DNA of 20,059 nucleotides from F1-120-MAGs238 sp964484185 (GCA_964484185.1 CAZAEQ010000059.1:1-20059), one strand, 5' to 3'. Positions 1 through 9,229 are shown, counted from the first letter of the stretch. A program made the numbers and translations. The notes: generated by a model from the letters alone, not told the origin.

Positions 1-21
1 GGTTGAGAGCCGCTTGATCAT
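1..21 (-). CDS. Start of an unidentified gene running off the left edge
   Basis: On the minus strand an ATG at 21-19 opens MIKRLST before the window ends. AGGAG (minus strand, 31-27) lies 5 bases upstream of it, a textbook ribosome binding site. It starts 36 bases after the stop of the broken propeller gene, so it is probably a separate gene. Seven residues (Met-Ile-Lys-Arg and so on) could begin a signal peptide but identify nothing. The call rests only on the SD/ATG pair. Confidence 0.35.
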
Positions 22-57
22 GATCACTCCTGGGTATGTCGATATTCGCGGGGCGGC

Positions 58-603
58 TTAGCGCAGCTCACACCCCATTCCAATTTGCAGCTCGATCAGC
101 ATCGACGGCCGCAAGAAGCCAGCCGCCGGGTTCACGATCCTGCGCAATCCCCGGCTGCCAGCTCGCCTGTATCGAGCGGACGTCGAAGTGGTCACCGCTT
201 GGTGATGACCGTGCCGGGTTGAGGGATGGACAAGAGTGACTGCAGCAGATAGCTGGTTGACGACCCACGCATCGGTGTTGCTGCGGGGGCGAACGCTGAC
301 CGGGTCGAGACCGACGGGAACAGTGAAGGCCAACTGCGGAGCGGAGCCAGTGAGGTCAAAGACTTGAAGTCGATTGTCGGCGGTGTTGAGTACCAGGAGG
401 AAGTTTCCATCGGGCGTCATATCGACGGGATGGATTTGCGGAGTTTCCCAGTTGATAAAATTCTCAACGCCCTGAGGACCGATTGGCCCGTTGATGTCGT
501 CCGCGCTGCTCGGAGTGAATTTGGTCGGTCCCCATGCAATGGCAACGCTGCCAGCTGCCAACAAAAGAGATAGAACCCAGGTAGCTTCGCGCCGATATGA
601 CAT
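58..603 (-). pseudogene. Truncated, frame-disrupted secreted YVTN/YncE-type beta-propeller gene
   Basis: The intact part (about 125 residues) begins at ATG 603 with GAGAGG about 7 bases upstream; a GTG at 618 is also in frame. It has a signal peptide (hydrophobic LSLLLAAGSVAIAW) followed by typical propeller-blade text such as HPVDMTPDGNFLLVLN and AWVVNQLSAAVTLV. Near position 216 the similarity stops. The expected continuation of VTLVHPST is found one frame over (GTVIT), so an extra C in the CCC at 218-216 is the likely lesion. That second frame soon hits TGA at 194-192, and the original frame reads about 50 unrelated, Arg-rich residues to a TAA at 60-58. Family members are several hundred residues with multiple blades, so most of the propeller is missing. 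It could be a decayed gene or a sequence/assembly error. Confidence 0.6.
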
Positions 604-855
604 GCGTAACCCTCTCACAGCTCAATTGATCAGATTCAGAGTGCAACCCTTGAAGTCACATTTGATGGGAGAAGACCTTAACCCATTTCAGCGACTCGGA
701 AGACCGAACGAGAATCTACCAGATTTTGAGGTTACACGGAAGGCAATCTGAGCAGGCGACGATCATTTTCCCTGAAATGCCGTTTTTGCGGGTGGCGATA
801 TGGATACCTAGGTTTCTAAGTCAAAGCCGGGAGAGGCAGCAGACTTAGGATTTGG

Positions 856-2145
856 TTGCCAGAAGCCGGTATACCATGCGGCGAACCCATGATTATTCGC
901 CGCACTCCTGAAGATTTTCGTGTCACCGAACACCTGACCCCCCAAGCTACCACCAGTATCGCGCCTGCGGAGGGGGCATGGGAGGTCTGGAAACTCACAA
1001 AACAGTCGCTGACGACCCCCGATGCGGTTGGCCTGCTTGCCAAGTCGCTTGGCATCAAGCCCGGGCAGATTGAGTATGCTGGACTGAAAGACAAGCACGC
1101 AATCACAACTCAATACATCTCTATCCCGCGCAACGCGGTGGTGGCGGTGAAGGGAAAGTCGACCGAGGACGCGGGCAGCCCGCCCGTTCCACGGACTGTG
1201 CAATCGGTTGGCTCCAAGCAGAGTGGTCGCGGCTGGGATGCTGAGCTGATCGGATTCGCATCCGCCCCACTGCTGGCTGCGGCTATCGAGAAGAACCACT
1301 TTCAGATCGTCATTCGCGAAATGACGCAGCGCGATGTGCGGGAGATGGGTCGGCGTGCGAGCATCATTAAGAGCGGAAGCTCGTTGTTTATTCCCAACTA
1401 CTTTGGGGATCAGCGATTCAGCGGCGTAAAGAACGTTGATTCATTTGCCGCACCGCACCTGATAACCAACGACTTTGAATCGGCGATCAAACTGATGATC
1501 GCCACTCCGTCGCGTAAGGATGCGGGGCAGAAGAAAGATTTCACTCGCCTGGCGGCGACGCACTGGGGAGATTGGAAACGATTGTGCAAAGTGCTGCCGC
1601 GGTGCCAGGAGTATGGTGCGATTGAGGTGCTGTCAAATGGCGGTACATTCGCGGCGGCATTCAGCGAACTTCCCTATCTCGACCAGCAGATGGCGGTGGA
1701 GTCGTTTCAGTCATATATCTGGAATTTGACGTTAAGGTCTTTGTGCCGCGTACACAGCCATGCAACGCCCAAGAGGACGTTTTCAACACCAGATCCATTT
1801 GGCGAACTAATATTCGTTGCTCCTGAGGTCTTCAGCCCAGAACTAACGCAGCTTCAAATTCCGCTGCTGGCCGCGACGAGCACAATGAAAGATCCATGGA
1901 AAAATGCGGCGATCGAGGCGCTGAAGGCAGCCGAGGTCAAGCTCCAGCAGTTGCGGGTTCCGGAATTGAGACGGCCGCAGTTTGGCGAAGCGATGCGGCC
2001 AGCGTTTGTCTATGCGACTGACTTTGCGCTGGGACCGGTAGAGAAAGATGATCTTGGCCGCGAAGATCGGAGTAAAAGGCTGGTGAGTTTCAATCTACCG
2101 CGCGGGAGCTACGCGACCGTTGTCCTTCGAGCATTGGGACAGTAA
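856..2145 (+). CDS. truD: tRNA pseudouridine(13) synthase TruD
   Basis: TruD converts uridine 13 of certain tRNAs to pseudouridine in the cytoplasm. The catalytic signature is AGLKDKHAITTQ at about residues 75-86, with nucleophile Asp79. The family motif IPNYFGDQRFSG follows at 179-190, and the C-terminal LPRGSYATVVLRAL matches the family ending. At 429 residues it is longer than the roughly 350 of E. coli TruD; an extra low-complexity stretch lies around residues 98-125. I take TTG at 856 as the start: AGGA at 847-850 is 5 bases upstream, and the residues before the next Met (PEAGIPCGEP) resemble the family's conserved lead-in to the PEDF motif. ATG at 889 is the alternative. It is transcribed alone, divergent from the propeller gene, and ends 11 bases from the convergent hydrolase gene. 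Confidence 0.92.
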   Translation: MPEAGIPCGEPMIIRRTPEDFRVTEHLTPQATTSIAPAEGAWEVWKLTKQSLTTPDAVGLLAKSLGIKPGQIEYAGLKDKHAITTQYISIPRNAVVAVKGKSTEDAGSPPVPRTVQSVGSKQSGRGWDAELIGFASAPLLAAAIEKNHFQIVIREMTQRDVREMGRRASIIKSGSSLFIPNYFGDQRFSGVKNVDSFAAPHLITNDFESAIKLMIATPSRKDAGQKKDFTRLAATHWGDWKRLCKVLPRCQEYGAIEVLSNGGTFAAAFSELPYLDQQMAVESFQSYIWNLTLRSLCRVHSHATPKRTFSTPDPFGELIFVAPEVFSPELTQLQIPLLAATSTMKDPWKNAAIEALKAAEVKLQQLRVPELRRPQFGEAMRPAFVYATDFALGPVEKDDLGREDRSKRLVSFNLPRGSYATVVLRALGQ

Positions 2146-2156
2146 TCGACGCGGAG

Positions 2157-3254
2157 TCAGAGACGTGCCAGCCCAAGCTGTTCTACAAGACCAACGAAGG
2201 TCCGGAACACTTTCACACCGTGAGCACTGTTGGCAAGCATGACACACACGATGTTGGCATCGGGAACTACCTTGATAACGCCTCGCATTCCGGGTCGAGC
2301 TGCGCCGTGATCAAGCACTCGAGGGTCGATGTCTTTCCAGATATGAAGGCCGCAGGTGTATGTCGCCGCAGACCCCGGTGGCCTGACGAAGAGGCGATTG
2401 ATCATCGGTCGATGCCGCTGTTGCAGCGCATATCGAATGGTGTTGGCAAGGCTTTCTGCGGTGCATACGAGTCCGGATGCGGCGAGGGAAGGCGTCCACA
2501 ACTGGGGCAATTGTCGCCCTTGGTCGCAATGATCGCGGGCAACTTCTGGTTCGCACGCGGCGTCAATGCTGAAATCACAAGAGGCGCAAAGGGGATCAGT
2601 CAGAACATCGGCCGCGATCTGTTCGAATGGCCGTTCGAACATTCGCTCTATCAGAAGTTGCAGGATTACGTAACCACGGCCTGAATAGGTCCGTGAGTGC
2701 TCTACCACCTGTTCCTGAGCCGCCCATTGTTCTGGAGTTGTCTGATCTAGACACATGGTGCGGCAACCAGGCTCACTCTCCTTCCCGACCTGATACATCG
2801 CCGAATCACGGCAGGGAATCTGTGCCGAGTGCGTTAAGAGATCGCGAACCGTCGATTTGCTCAGGCCGCGATGCATCGATTCAGCCCAGCTGGAATCGGC
2901 CATTTCACCGATCGGCACATCAAGCTGCAGCTTGTTCTGTGCTGCAAGTTCCAGACACACAAGCCCAGTGACAGGTTTTGCAAGCGACGACACCAGAAAT
3001 CTGGTTTTGCGGGTCAAGGGTGTTGAGGAATCGATCGAGGCAAGTCCAAATGCGCGAGACTGGGTTGGGCGAGCGCCAACAGCGATTGCGCACTGCACTC
3101 CGGGAACCAGGTGTTCTTTCATCAGCCCGGGAAGTCGTCGCTCAAGCGCATTGATCACGCGCGCTTCAATGAGGCGATCTGATCGCGATACGACCCAGTG
3201 ACCAAGCGCTCTCACTGCGAGGGAACCGGATTGAAGTTTACTTGAGAAACCCAC
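2157..3254 (-). CDS. Serine beta-lactamase-like hydrolase (class C / PBP4-type fold)
   Basis: A 365-residue protein of the beta-lactamase family (PF00144), a group of serine hydrolases that includes class C beta-lactamases, D-Ala-D-Ala peptidases and esterases. The SxxK motif is S90-L-A-K93 (within FLVSSLAKPVTG). The Tyr motif is Y190-S-G, where the family usually has YxN, and HG at 316-317 takes the place of the third KTG/HxG motif. No signal peptide or membrane segment is seen, and there are 12 cysteines, so a cytoplasmic enzyme is more likely than a periplasmic beta-lactamase. The substrate cannot be inferred. The start is GTG at 3254; it is divergent from the PVC-type gene (119 bases apart). 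Confidence 0.82.
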   Translation of the reverse strand: MGFSSKLQSGSLAVRALGHWVVSRSDRLIEARVINALERRLPGLMKEHLVPGVQCAIAVGARPTQSRAFGLASIDSSTPLTRKTRFLVSSLAKPVTGLVCLELAAQNKLQLDVPIGEMADSSWAESMHRGLSKSTVRDLLTHSAQIPCRDSAMYQVGKESEPGCRTMCLDQTTPEQWAAQEQVVEHSRTYSGRGYVILQLLIERMFERPFEQIAADVLTDPLCASCDFSIDAACEPEVARDHCDQGRQLPQLWTPSLAASGLVCTAESLANTIRYALQQRHRPMINRLFVRPPGSAATYTCGLHIWKDIDPRVLDHGAARPGMRGVIKVVPDANIVCVMLANSAHGVKVFRTFVGLVEQLGLARL

Positions 3255-3340
3255 GTCCCATTATGCGCATTCTTAATCGAGAATACCACTCATGCTCGAC
3301 GATTTGCCTGGATTGCTTTTGGGTATTTGGCGCAATTCAG

Positions 3341-3368
3341 TTGCCGTTCACAAAGTGCGCATTACACT
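3341..3368 (+). promoter_or_regulatory. Candidate sigma70-type promoter, leaderless
   Basis: TTGCCG (3341-3346), a 16-base spacer and TACACT (3363-3368) sit 5 bases before ATG 3374. That would place the transcript start at or next to the A of the ATG. No Shine-Dalgarno sequence is seen before this ATG, which agrees with a leaderless mRNA. Both hexamers are imperfect (4 of 6 each). Confidence 0.3.
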
Positions 3369-3373
3369 CCCGC

Positions 3374-6300
3374 ATGATTGACCGGAGTTCTTCATCATTT
3401 CGTATTCAGGCGCTCACTACAGCTTTTATTCTACTTCTGGCCGGGCACGCTGCAAGTGCTGATGAGCAGACCGCCAAAGATGGGCAGCGGCGTGTTATTG
3501 CTGACTGGTCGAGCCCGGGGATGATCAGCAGTCCGGTCTCCTTTTGCCTGGATCAATTTGGCAATGTCTACATCGCAGAGAGCCAGCGGGCGGGAAATGC
3601 CGTGCAGGACACGCGGAACATCCCCCACCTGAATGCAGTTGAAGAAGACTTGCAGTTCAAGTCAGTAGACGATCGTCTGGCACAAATAAACACATGGCTG
3701 AAACGGGGAGACTTCGCCCCGGACTATTTCACAAAGACACAGGACAGCATTCGCCTGGTGCGTGATACCGATGGAGATGGAGTTGGCGACACGCAGTCGA
3801 TATTCGCGGGCGGGTTTAATGAGCCGCTCGATGGCATTGGCTCAGGATTGATGTGGGTGAATGGCTCGCTGTATTACACCTGCATTCCGCACCTTTGGAA
3901 ACTGACACCGGGGGACAACCCGCTCGTCGCAGACAAGCGGGAGCAGCTATCTTCCGGCTACGGCGTTCGCTGGTGTTTTTACGGACACGATCTGCACGGT
4001 CTGGTTCAAGGCCCTGATGGCCGCATCTACTTTTCAATGGGCGACCGCGGCTACAACATCACGACGAAGGAAGGCAAGCACTTCGATGGCGTCGACCGCG
4101 GCGGCGTGTTCCGCTGCTGGCCAGATGGTTCCGAACTTGAGCTGTTCTATCAGGGCCTGCGCAATCCGCAGGAACTCGCATTCGATGAACAGGGTGAACT
4201 CTTTACCGGCGACAACAACTGCGATTCCGGCGACAAAGCTCGCATCATTCACATCGTTGAAGGCGGCGATTCAGGTTGGCGGCAGAATGTGCAATCGCTC
4301 GATGATCGCGGCCCGTGGAATCGCGAGTTCATGTGGAAGACATTGAAAGATGTGCCCGCAGGTCCATCGCGTCCGGCGTGGAGTCTGCCGCCGGTTGAGT
4401 ACATGTGCGCTGGTCCATCCGGCATTGCACTTTATCCCGGCACCGGCGAAGATCATCGCTATGACGGACATCTCTTTCTCGTCGATTTCTATGGCTCGGG
4501 CGCGAAGATCCATTCTTTTCTGTGCACCCCTCAGGGCGCGGGTTTCAAGATTGAGGATCACACCGAGTATTACAAGGGTCTCACTGTTACGGATATCGCC
4601 TTTGGGTATGACGGACGGTTGTACGCAAGCGACTGGGGCGGCGGATGGTCGCCCAATCCCAACGGCAAGATGTTCACGATCACGAACGCGACAGTTCGCG
4701 AGTCTGCAGCAGAAACAGCGGCAATTGCACAGGTCAAGCAGGTGTTTGCTGAAGGATTCAGCAGGAGATCCAATGAGCAGCTGTTGAGCTTCCTGTCGCA
4801 TCGCGATTATCGCATTCGCCTCCAATCTCAGTTGGAACTGGCTTCGCGCGGCGAGGCGAATGTTGCCGCGTTATCGCGACTTGCGAGCAGCAACTCGACG
4901 CCCGCGAAGACGCGTTACCACGCGCTCTGGTGCCTCGGTCACATCTCGCATAAGACGCCTTCTGCGGCGGCCTCTCTGATTCCGCTGCTTCAAGATCCTG
5001 ATGCAGAGATTCGCGCCCAGGCTGCTCGCACGCTCGGCGATCTAAAGGTGAGCCAAATCGGGCCGCGGTGTATTGAATTGCTCGCTGATCCATCGCCTCG
5101 AGTTCGTCTTTATGCCGCACAGGCGCTCGGTCGCATCGGCTTTAAGCCCGCGATTCCAGCGTTATTAACGCTGCTCAATCAGACGGGATCGAGTGATACC
5201 ACCTTGCGTCACGGCGCATCGCACGCGCTCGCGAACATCAACGATATAGATTCAACAGTTCGCGCTTCGCTCTCAATGCAAGGCGACACTGTGGCGGGAC
5301 GACTGGGTCTTGTCATCGCCATGCGAGAGTTGAAACATCCTCGTGTTGGCTCATTCCTCAGCGATCCAGATGCTTCTGTTATTGTCGAAGCTGCTCGCGC
5401 GGTGTACGACCTTCGCATTTCTGAGCACATGCCAGCCCTGGCCGCACTCCTCGAAAGTTCCCTCCCCGCCGACGCGAACATAGAACCACTCATCCGGCGA
5501 GTCATTGAAGCCAATGTTCACCTGGGCGATCAAGCATCGGCGGCTCGACTTGCGCGAATTGCATCAAATTCACAGCTAGACAAGCAATGGCGAAACCTGG
5601 CAGCAGATCGACTTCTGGATTGGGATGAGCCGCTCAAGCGCGAGGGGATCTGGGGAGATTGGGAAAATTACCCGCCGCGGGATTCGAGGGATTTGAGTTC
5701 AACTCTGCCAACGATGATTCCTGCAATCATCGCCGCGGCCACTGGCGACAAAGACCTGCTTCCCAAGGCACAGGCGCTCGAAGCACGCTATCTGCTTTCA
5801 TCAGAACAGGTTCTTTCGCGGCTTGCTTCTGCAGAAACAACTGCAGCGCACAAGACAGTTCTCCTTCAGGACCTGGCCATTCGCAAGAGTGCGATGCTCG
5901 CATCAGCATGCAAAGCAGTACTTGAAGCCCCCAGCACCGATGGCGCTCTGCGCAGCCGCGCTGAAGAACTCTGGGCCGCGAGCGATCCTGCATCTGCGGC
6001 AACATACCTGGTGAATGCCGCGATGACTGGAACATTGAAGGAACGCCAGCACTCTATCGAGATCCTTGGACGAATCGATGCTCCGCCAGCAATTGCGGCA
6101 CTCAACGAGTTTGTCGCCCGGCTTGAGCGCGGCACACTCGATCCTGCGATATCACTTGATGTCTACGAGGCCGCACAGGCTCGCCTGCCCGATGGACCAA
6201 GGAAAGATGCACTTCGCATTCTCAGCCAGCAGGGCACCCGCCCCACCGGTTTTGCGACCGCGTTTCTCAAGGCCGGCGGCGATCCGATCCGCGGCAAGCA

Positions 6301-6706
6301 GATATTCCAGCACAACGCACAATCAGAGTGCCTGCGTTGTCACACGGTTGATGGGCTCGGCGGCAACGCTGGACCGAACCTCAGCGGCGTCGCGTTGCGT
6401 TTGCCGGTTGAGAAACTTGTCGAATCGATTGTCGAGCCGGGAGCGACCATCGCGCCGGGATTTGGAACCATCACCGCGATGCCGGAAATGACTCGATATC
6501 TCAAGCCGGGCCAGGTGCGAGATGTTGTGGCGTTCCTGAGTACGTTAAAAACGCCGCCAGCAGCCGGGACATCCGCGCCAGCGGCGACGCACGCGGCGGA
6601 GCATGGCGAATCTAACCCTGCAAACACGCCGCTGAAACTGGCACTTATCGCCGCGTTCGTTGGTGTTGGACTCACGGTCTGGCGTTCGCTCTCTCGCAAG
6701 AATTGA
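3374..6706 (+). CDS. PVC-type membrane-anchored propeller/HEAT/cytochrome c protein
   Basis: This is one of the large planctomycete/verrucomicrobial proteins annotated as PVC-type haem-binding CxxCH protein or membrane-bound dehydrogenase. They are presumed redox enzymes outside the cytoplasmic membrane; substrate unknown. From ATG 3374 it has 1110 residues: a signal peptide ending near AASADE, an N-terminal six-bladed-propeller-like domain (about 35-460, with DTDGDGVGDT and GLRNPQELAFDEQGELFTGDNNCDSGD), HEAT repeats (about 480-900, for example DPDAEIRAQAARTLGDL), then a c-type cytochrome with C986-LR-C989-H990 and a likely axial Met at 1036 or 1039. A hydrophobic segment, LKLALIAAFVGVGLTVW, closes the protein and would anchor it in the membrane. 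The frame is open upstream to TTG 3242, but the signal peptide and the divergent neighbour favour 3374. Confidence 0.9.
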   Translation: MIDRSSSSFRIQALTTAFILLLAGHAASADEQTAKDGQRRVIADWSSPGMISSPVSFCLDQFGNVYIAESQRAGNAVQDTRNIPHLNAVEEDLQFKSVDDRLAQINTWLKRGDFAPDYFTKTQDSIRLVRDTDGDGVGDTQSIFAGGFNEPLDGIGSGLMWVNGSLYYTCIPHLWKLTPGDNPLVADKREQLSSGYGVRWCFYGHDLHGLVQGPDGRIYFSMGDRGYNITTKEGKHFDGVDRGGVFRCWPDGSELELFYQGLRNPQELAFDEQGELFTGDNNCDSGDKARIIHIVEGGDSGWRQNVQSLDDRGPWNREFMWKTLKDVPAGPSRPAWSLPPVEYMCAGPSGIALYPGTGEDHRYDGHLFLVDFYGSGAKIHSFLCTPQGAGFKIEDHTEYYKGLTVTDIAFGYDGRLYASDWGGGWSPNPNGKMFTITNATVRESAAETAAIAQVKQVFAEGFSRRSNEQLLSFLSHRDYRIRLQSQLELASRGEANVAALSRLASSNSTPAKTRYHALWCLGHISHKTPSAAASLIPLLQDPDAEIRAQAARTLGDLKVSQIGPRCIELLADPSPRVRLYAAQALGRIGFKPAIPALLTLLNQTGSSDTTLRHGASHALANINDIDSTVRASLSMQGDTVAGRLGLVIAMRELKHPRVGSFLSDPDASVIVEAARAVYDLRISEHMPALAALLESSLPADANIEPLIRRVIEANVHLGDQASAARLARIASNSQLDKQWRNLAADRLLDWDEPLKREGIWGDWENYPPRDSRDLSSTLPTMIPAIIAAATGDKDLLPKAQALEARYLLSSEQVLSRLASAETTAAHKTVLLQDLAIRKSAMLASACKAVLEAPSTDGALRSRAEELWAASDPASAATYLVNAAMTGTLKERQHSIEILGRIDAPPAIAALNEFVARLERGTLDPAISLDVYEAAQARLPDGPRKDALRILSQQGTRPTGFATAFLKAGGDPIRGKQIFQHNAQSECLRCHTVDGLGGNAGPNLSGVALRLPVEKLVESIVEPGATIAPGFGTITAMPEMTRYLKPGQVRDVVAFLSTLKTPPAAGTSAPAATHAAEHGESNPANTPLKLALIAAFVGVGLTVWRSLSRKN

Positions 6707-9226
6707 TCAGACATACCACGCATCGGTCATCTTCTGGAGCTGTTCCAGCGAGGTTTCAGTTGACAGTCGACCGTTGCCGATGCGTTCGGCGATCAGCGGC
6801 AGGCTCATCGGCGTGGGTTGCCTGGTCGCAGCGATAAGCAGCCCATTGTCGCAGATGCGAGTCATTGAACGTGAAAGTCGCGTGTTCTCAAACTGCTTTT
6901 CGAGCACCTCTCGCCGCGCCTGCAAGAGCAACGGGTTCTCAGGGTCAAACTCTTCGAACACATCGAATATCAATCCGCTCGAAGACTGCAACTGCCGCGA
7001 AGACTTGCGAGCGCCCGGGTGATGCTGGAACACAAGCCCCGAAATGCGAGCAACTTCCCGGAACTGCAACCTCGCCAGCGATGACAACTGCACACCGGCT
7101 CGTGCATCTTCCACAATGTTCAGCGGCGAAAAGAGTTCGCGATCGAGCAACTGCGCGAACGGGTACGGGTGCTGCGAAAGCAGCTCAAAACCGTAGTCAT
7201 TCTGTGCAATCGCAAACGTGCCCTTGCACAGTCGCCCCAATCGCAGCGCGATGATCGAAGCCATTCCGGCATGCACCAGTCGCCCGTCAAATGGAAACAC
7301 AAACAGGTGGGTCCCCTCGCGCGACTGGTACAACTCAATCAAAGTCTGGTTCACACGCGGCACCTTTGAAATCCGCGCCTGTGCCTTAATCAGCGGCAGA
7401 GCCAGCTCAAGCTCACGCGAATCCGCTTCACCTCTCCCCAGACGCTCGAGCGATTCTCGCACCGCCTCCGACAAACTCTCTGAAATCGGCAAACGCGATC
7501 CGCTCCAAATGGGCGTCAAATTGCTATGTTTGCGGCTGGGTCTCACAAATGCCGTCAAATCCTTCAATCCGACGAATTCGAGCTGCCGCCCTGCGAAATA
7601 GAAGTCGTCACCGGGTTTGAGATGGGCAACGAAGTTCTCCTCGATGTTGCCGAGTTTCTTGCCGCGGACAAGCTGTAATTCAAGCGTTCCATCGCCGGTG
7701 ATCGTCCCGACATTCATGCGATGCAGGTGTGCCAGCCGCACGCTGGGCACGCGATAGACACCTTGCTCATCCATGACAATTCGGTGATACTGCTCATACG
7801 CCCGCAACGTCCCGCCGCCTTCACGCACCATCGACATTGCCCATTCAAACTCTTCCCGCGGCAGGTTGCGGTAGCTCCAGGTCGTACGCACCTCGTCAAA
7901 CAGCTCGTCGGGCGTAAAACCGCTGCCCAACGCGATCGTCACGATGTGCTGCGTAAGTACATCGAGCGGGGCCAACGTTGGCACTCTGGCCTCGACCCTT
8001 CCTTCGCCGGCCGCTCTCCGCGCAGCATCAATCTCCAGCAAGTTCAATGCAAAAGTGGGAACACACAAAATGTGGCTGGTTTCGCCCGGTCGATGGCTCG
8101 CACGCCCGGCCCGCTGCAGCAACCGGGCAACGCCCTTCACCGATCCGATCTGCACCACGCGCTCGACCGGTGAAAAGTCAACTCCAAGATCCAGCGAGCT
8201 CGTCGCCACCACCACTCGCACTGAGCCATCCTTGAGCCCAGCCTCAATCCGCTCTCGCTCCGCCCGCTCAATTGACCCATGGTGGAGCGCCAACACACCT
8301 TCAAGATCCGGTCGCGCAAACGTCAACGCCTGAAACCACCGCTCCGCCTGTGATCGCGTATTCACAAATATCAGAGTGCTCTTCTCGCCATCAATCCACT
8401 GCGCCAGCGGCTTCAGCATGGCAAGGCCAGTATGCCCTGCCCACGGAATCTCTCGCACATGTGCAGGTAGCAAGCTCTCAATCGCTACCGGTCGCGACAA
8501 CTCAGAGTTCACAACCACGAGCACATCGTTCGTGCCAACTGCAATCTCCGCCGCCTGCTTCACATTCTCAATTGTCGCCGAAAGTGCCCACGTCCTCGCC
8601 TGGGGCGCACATCGCCGAAGCCGCGCTAACGCCAGCTCCGTCTGCGTCCCGCGCTTCGATGACAGCAGTTCGTGCCACTCATCAAGAATCACGCAGCGAA
8701 CACCTTTGAGCAATTCCATCGAATCCCGCCGCGTAAGCAGCAGCGTAAACGATTCCGGCGTCGTCACCATCACATGCGGCAGGCGTTCTTTCTGCTTCTC
8801 CCGCACGCTCGCCTTGGTGTCTCCAGTCCGCGATTCAACCAGCACCTTCTTCCCATTCAGAACACCTTTTCCCGAATGGAGAACCCCAATGTCTCGCAGC
8901 GGCAGTTCCATCGCCAACTGAATGTCTCTTGCAACAGCACGCAACGGCGTCACATACAGCACTCGCAGCCCCGGTCGAAGTTCTCCGACCTGCGCCTCTT
9001 CGATCAATTCTGCGAGCGGCCCGCCATACGCCGCGTACGTCTTGCCAGCGCCCGTCGGAACGTGTATCAGCCCGCTCTTCCCTGAGAGATACGCTTCCCA
9101 CGCCGCTTTCTGAAACTCAAATGGTGCCCAGCCCTGCGCAGCAAACCATTTCTTCACAGCGGCGAGCCGGTCACTCGCTTCGCCGCGAATCAGTATCTGG
9201 TCTGGATTCCTTGTGGTCGTCGCCAT
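6707..9226 (-). CDS. Ligase-associated-type DExH-box (Lhr-like) DNA helicase
   Basis: An 839-residue superfamily-2 helicase. It resembles the bacterial 'ligase-associated DNA damage response DEXH box helicase' group (TIGR04121), related to Lhr. Visible motifs are the Q-motif region WAPFEFQKAAW (33-43), Walker A PTGAGKT (57-63), TTPES (155-159), DEWH (182-185), SAT (216-218), and motif VI QRAGRASHRPG (371-381). These are followed by the winged-helix and Lhr-core regions, so the protein is full length. Such helicases are usually next to an ATP-dependent DNA ligase, a metallophosphatase (PdeM) and a beta-lactamase-fold nuclease; none is present here. Instead it starts 3 bases after the stop of a glycosyltransferase gene (TGA-tag-ATG), implying one transcript and coupled translation. 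Its stop codon directly abuts that of the convergent PVC-type gene. Confidence 0.9.
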   Translation of the reverse strand: MATTTRNPDQILIRGEASDRLAAVKKWFAAQGWAPFEFQKAAWEAYLSGKSGLIHVPTGAGKTYAAYGGPLAELIEEAQVGELRPGLRVLYVTPLRAVARDIQLAMELPLRDIGVLHSGKGVLNGKKVLVESRTGDTKASVREKQKERLPHVMVTTPESFTLLLTRRDSMELLKGVRCVILDEWHELLSSKRGTQTELALARLRRCAPQARTWALSATIENVKQAAEIAVGTNDVLVVVNSELSRPVAIESLLPAHVREIPWAGHTGLAMLKPLAQWIDGEKSTLIFVNTRSQAERWFQALTFARPDLEGVLALHHGSIERAERERIEAGLKDGSVRVVVATSSLDLGVDFSPVERVVQIGSVKGVARLLQRAGRASHRPGETSHILCVPTFALNLLEIDAARRAAGEGRVEARVPTLAPLDVLTQHIVTIALGSGFTPDELFDEVRTTWSYRNLPREEFEWAMSMVREGGGTLRAYEQYHRIVMDEQGVYRVPSVRLAHLHRMNVGTITGDGTLELQLVRGKKLGNIEENFVAHLKPGDDFYFAGRQLEFVGLKDLTAFVRPSRKHSNLTPIWSGSRLPISESLSEAVRESLERLGRGEADSRELELALPLIKAQARISKVPRVNQTLIELYQSREGTHLFVFPFDGRLVHAGMASIIALRLGRLCKGTFAIAQNDYGFELLSQHPYPFAQLLDRELFSPLNIVEDARAGVQLSSLARLQFREVARISGLVFQHHPGARKSSRQLQSSSGLIFDVFEEFDPENPLLLQARREVLEKQFENTRLSRSMTRICDNGLLIAATRQPTPMSLPLIAERIGNGRLSTETSLEQLQKMTDAWYV

Positions 9227-9229
9227 CTA

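Noticed and set aside
808..1299. A 163-codon open frame antisense to truD
   Set aside because: It lies wholly opposite a well-recognised enzyme, has no protein-like motif or ribosome binding site, and is explained by the codon bias of truD.
3242..3373. N-terminal extension of the PVC-type protein from TTG 3242
   Set aside because: The extra 44 residues lack similarity, overlap the start of the divergent hydrolase gene, and would bury the signal peptide.
4271..4825. A long open frame antisense to the PVC-type gene
   Set aside because: It is a shadow of the strongly supported propeller/HEAT/cytochrome gene, with no recognisable domain.
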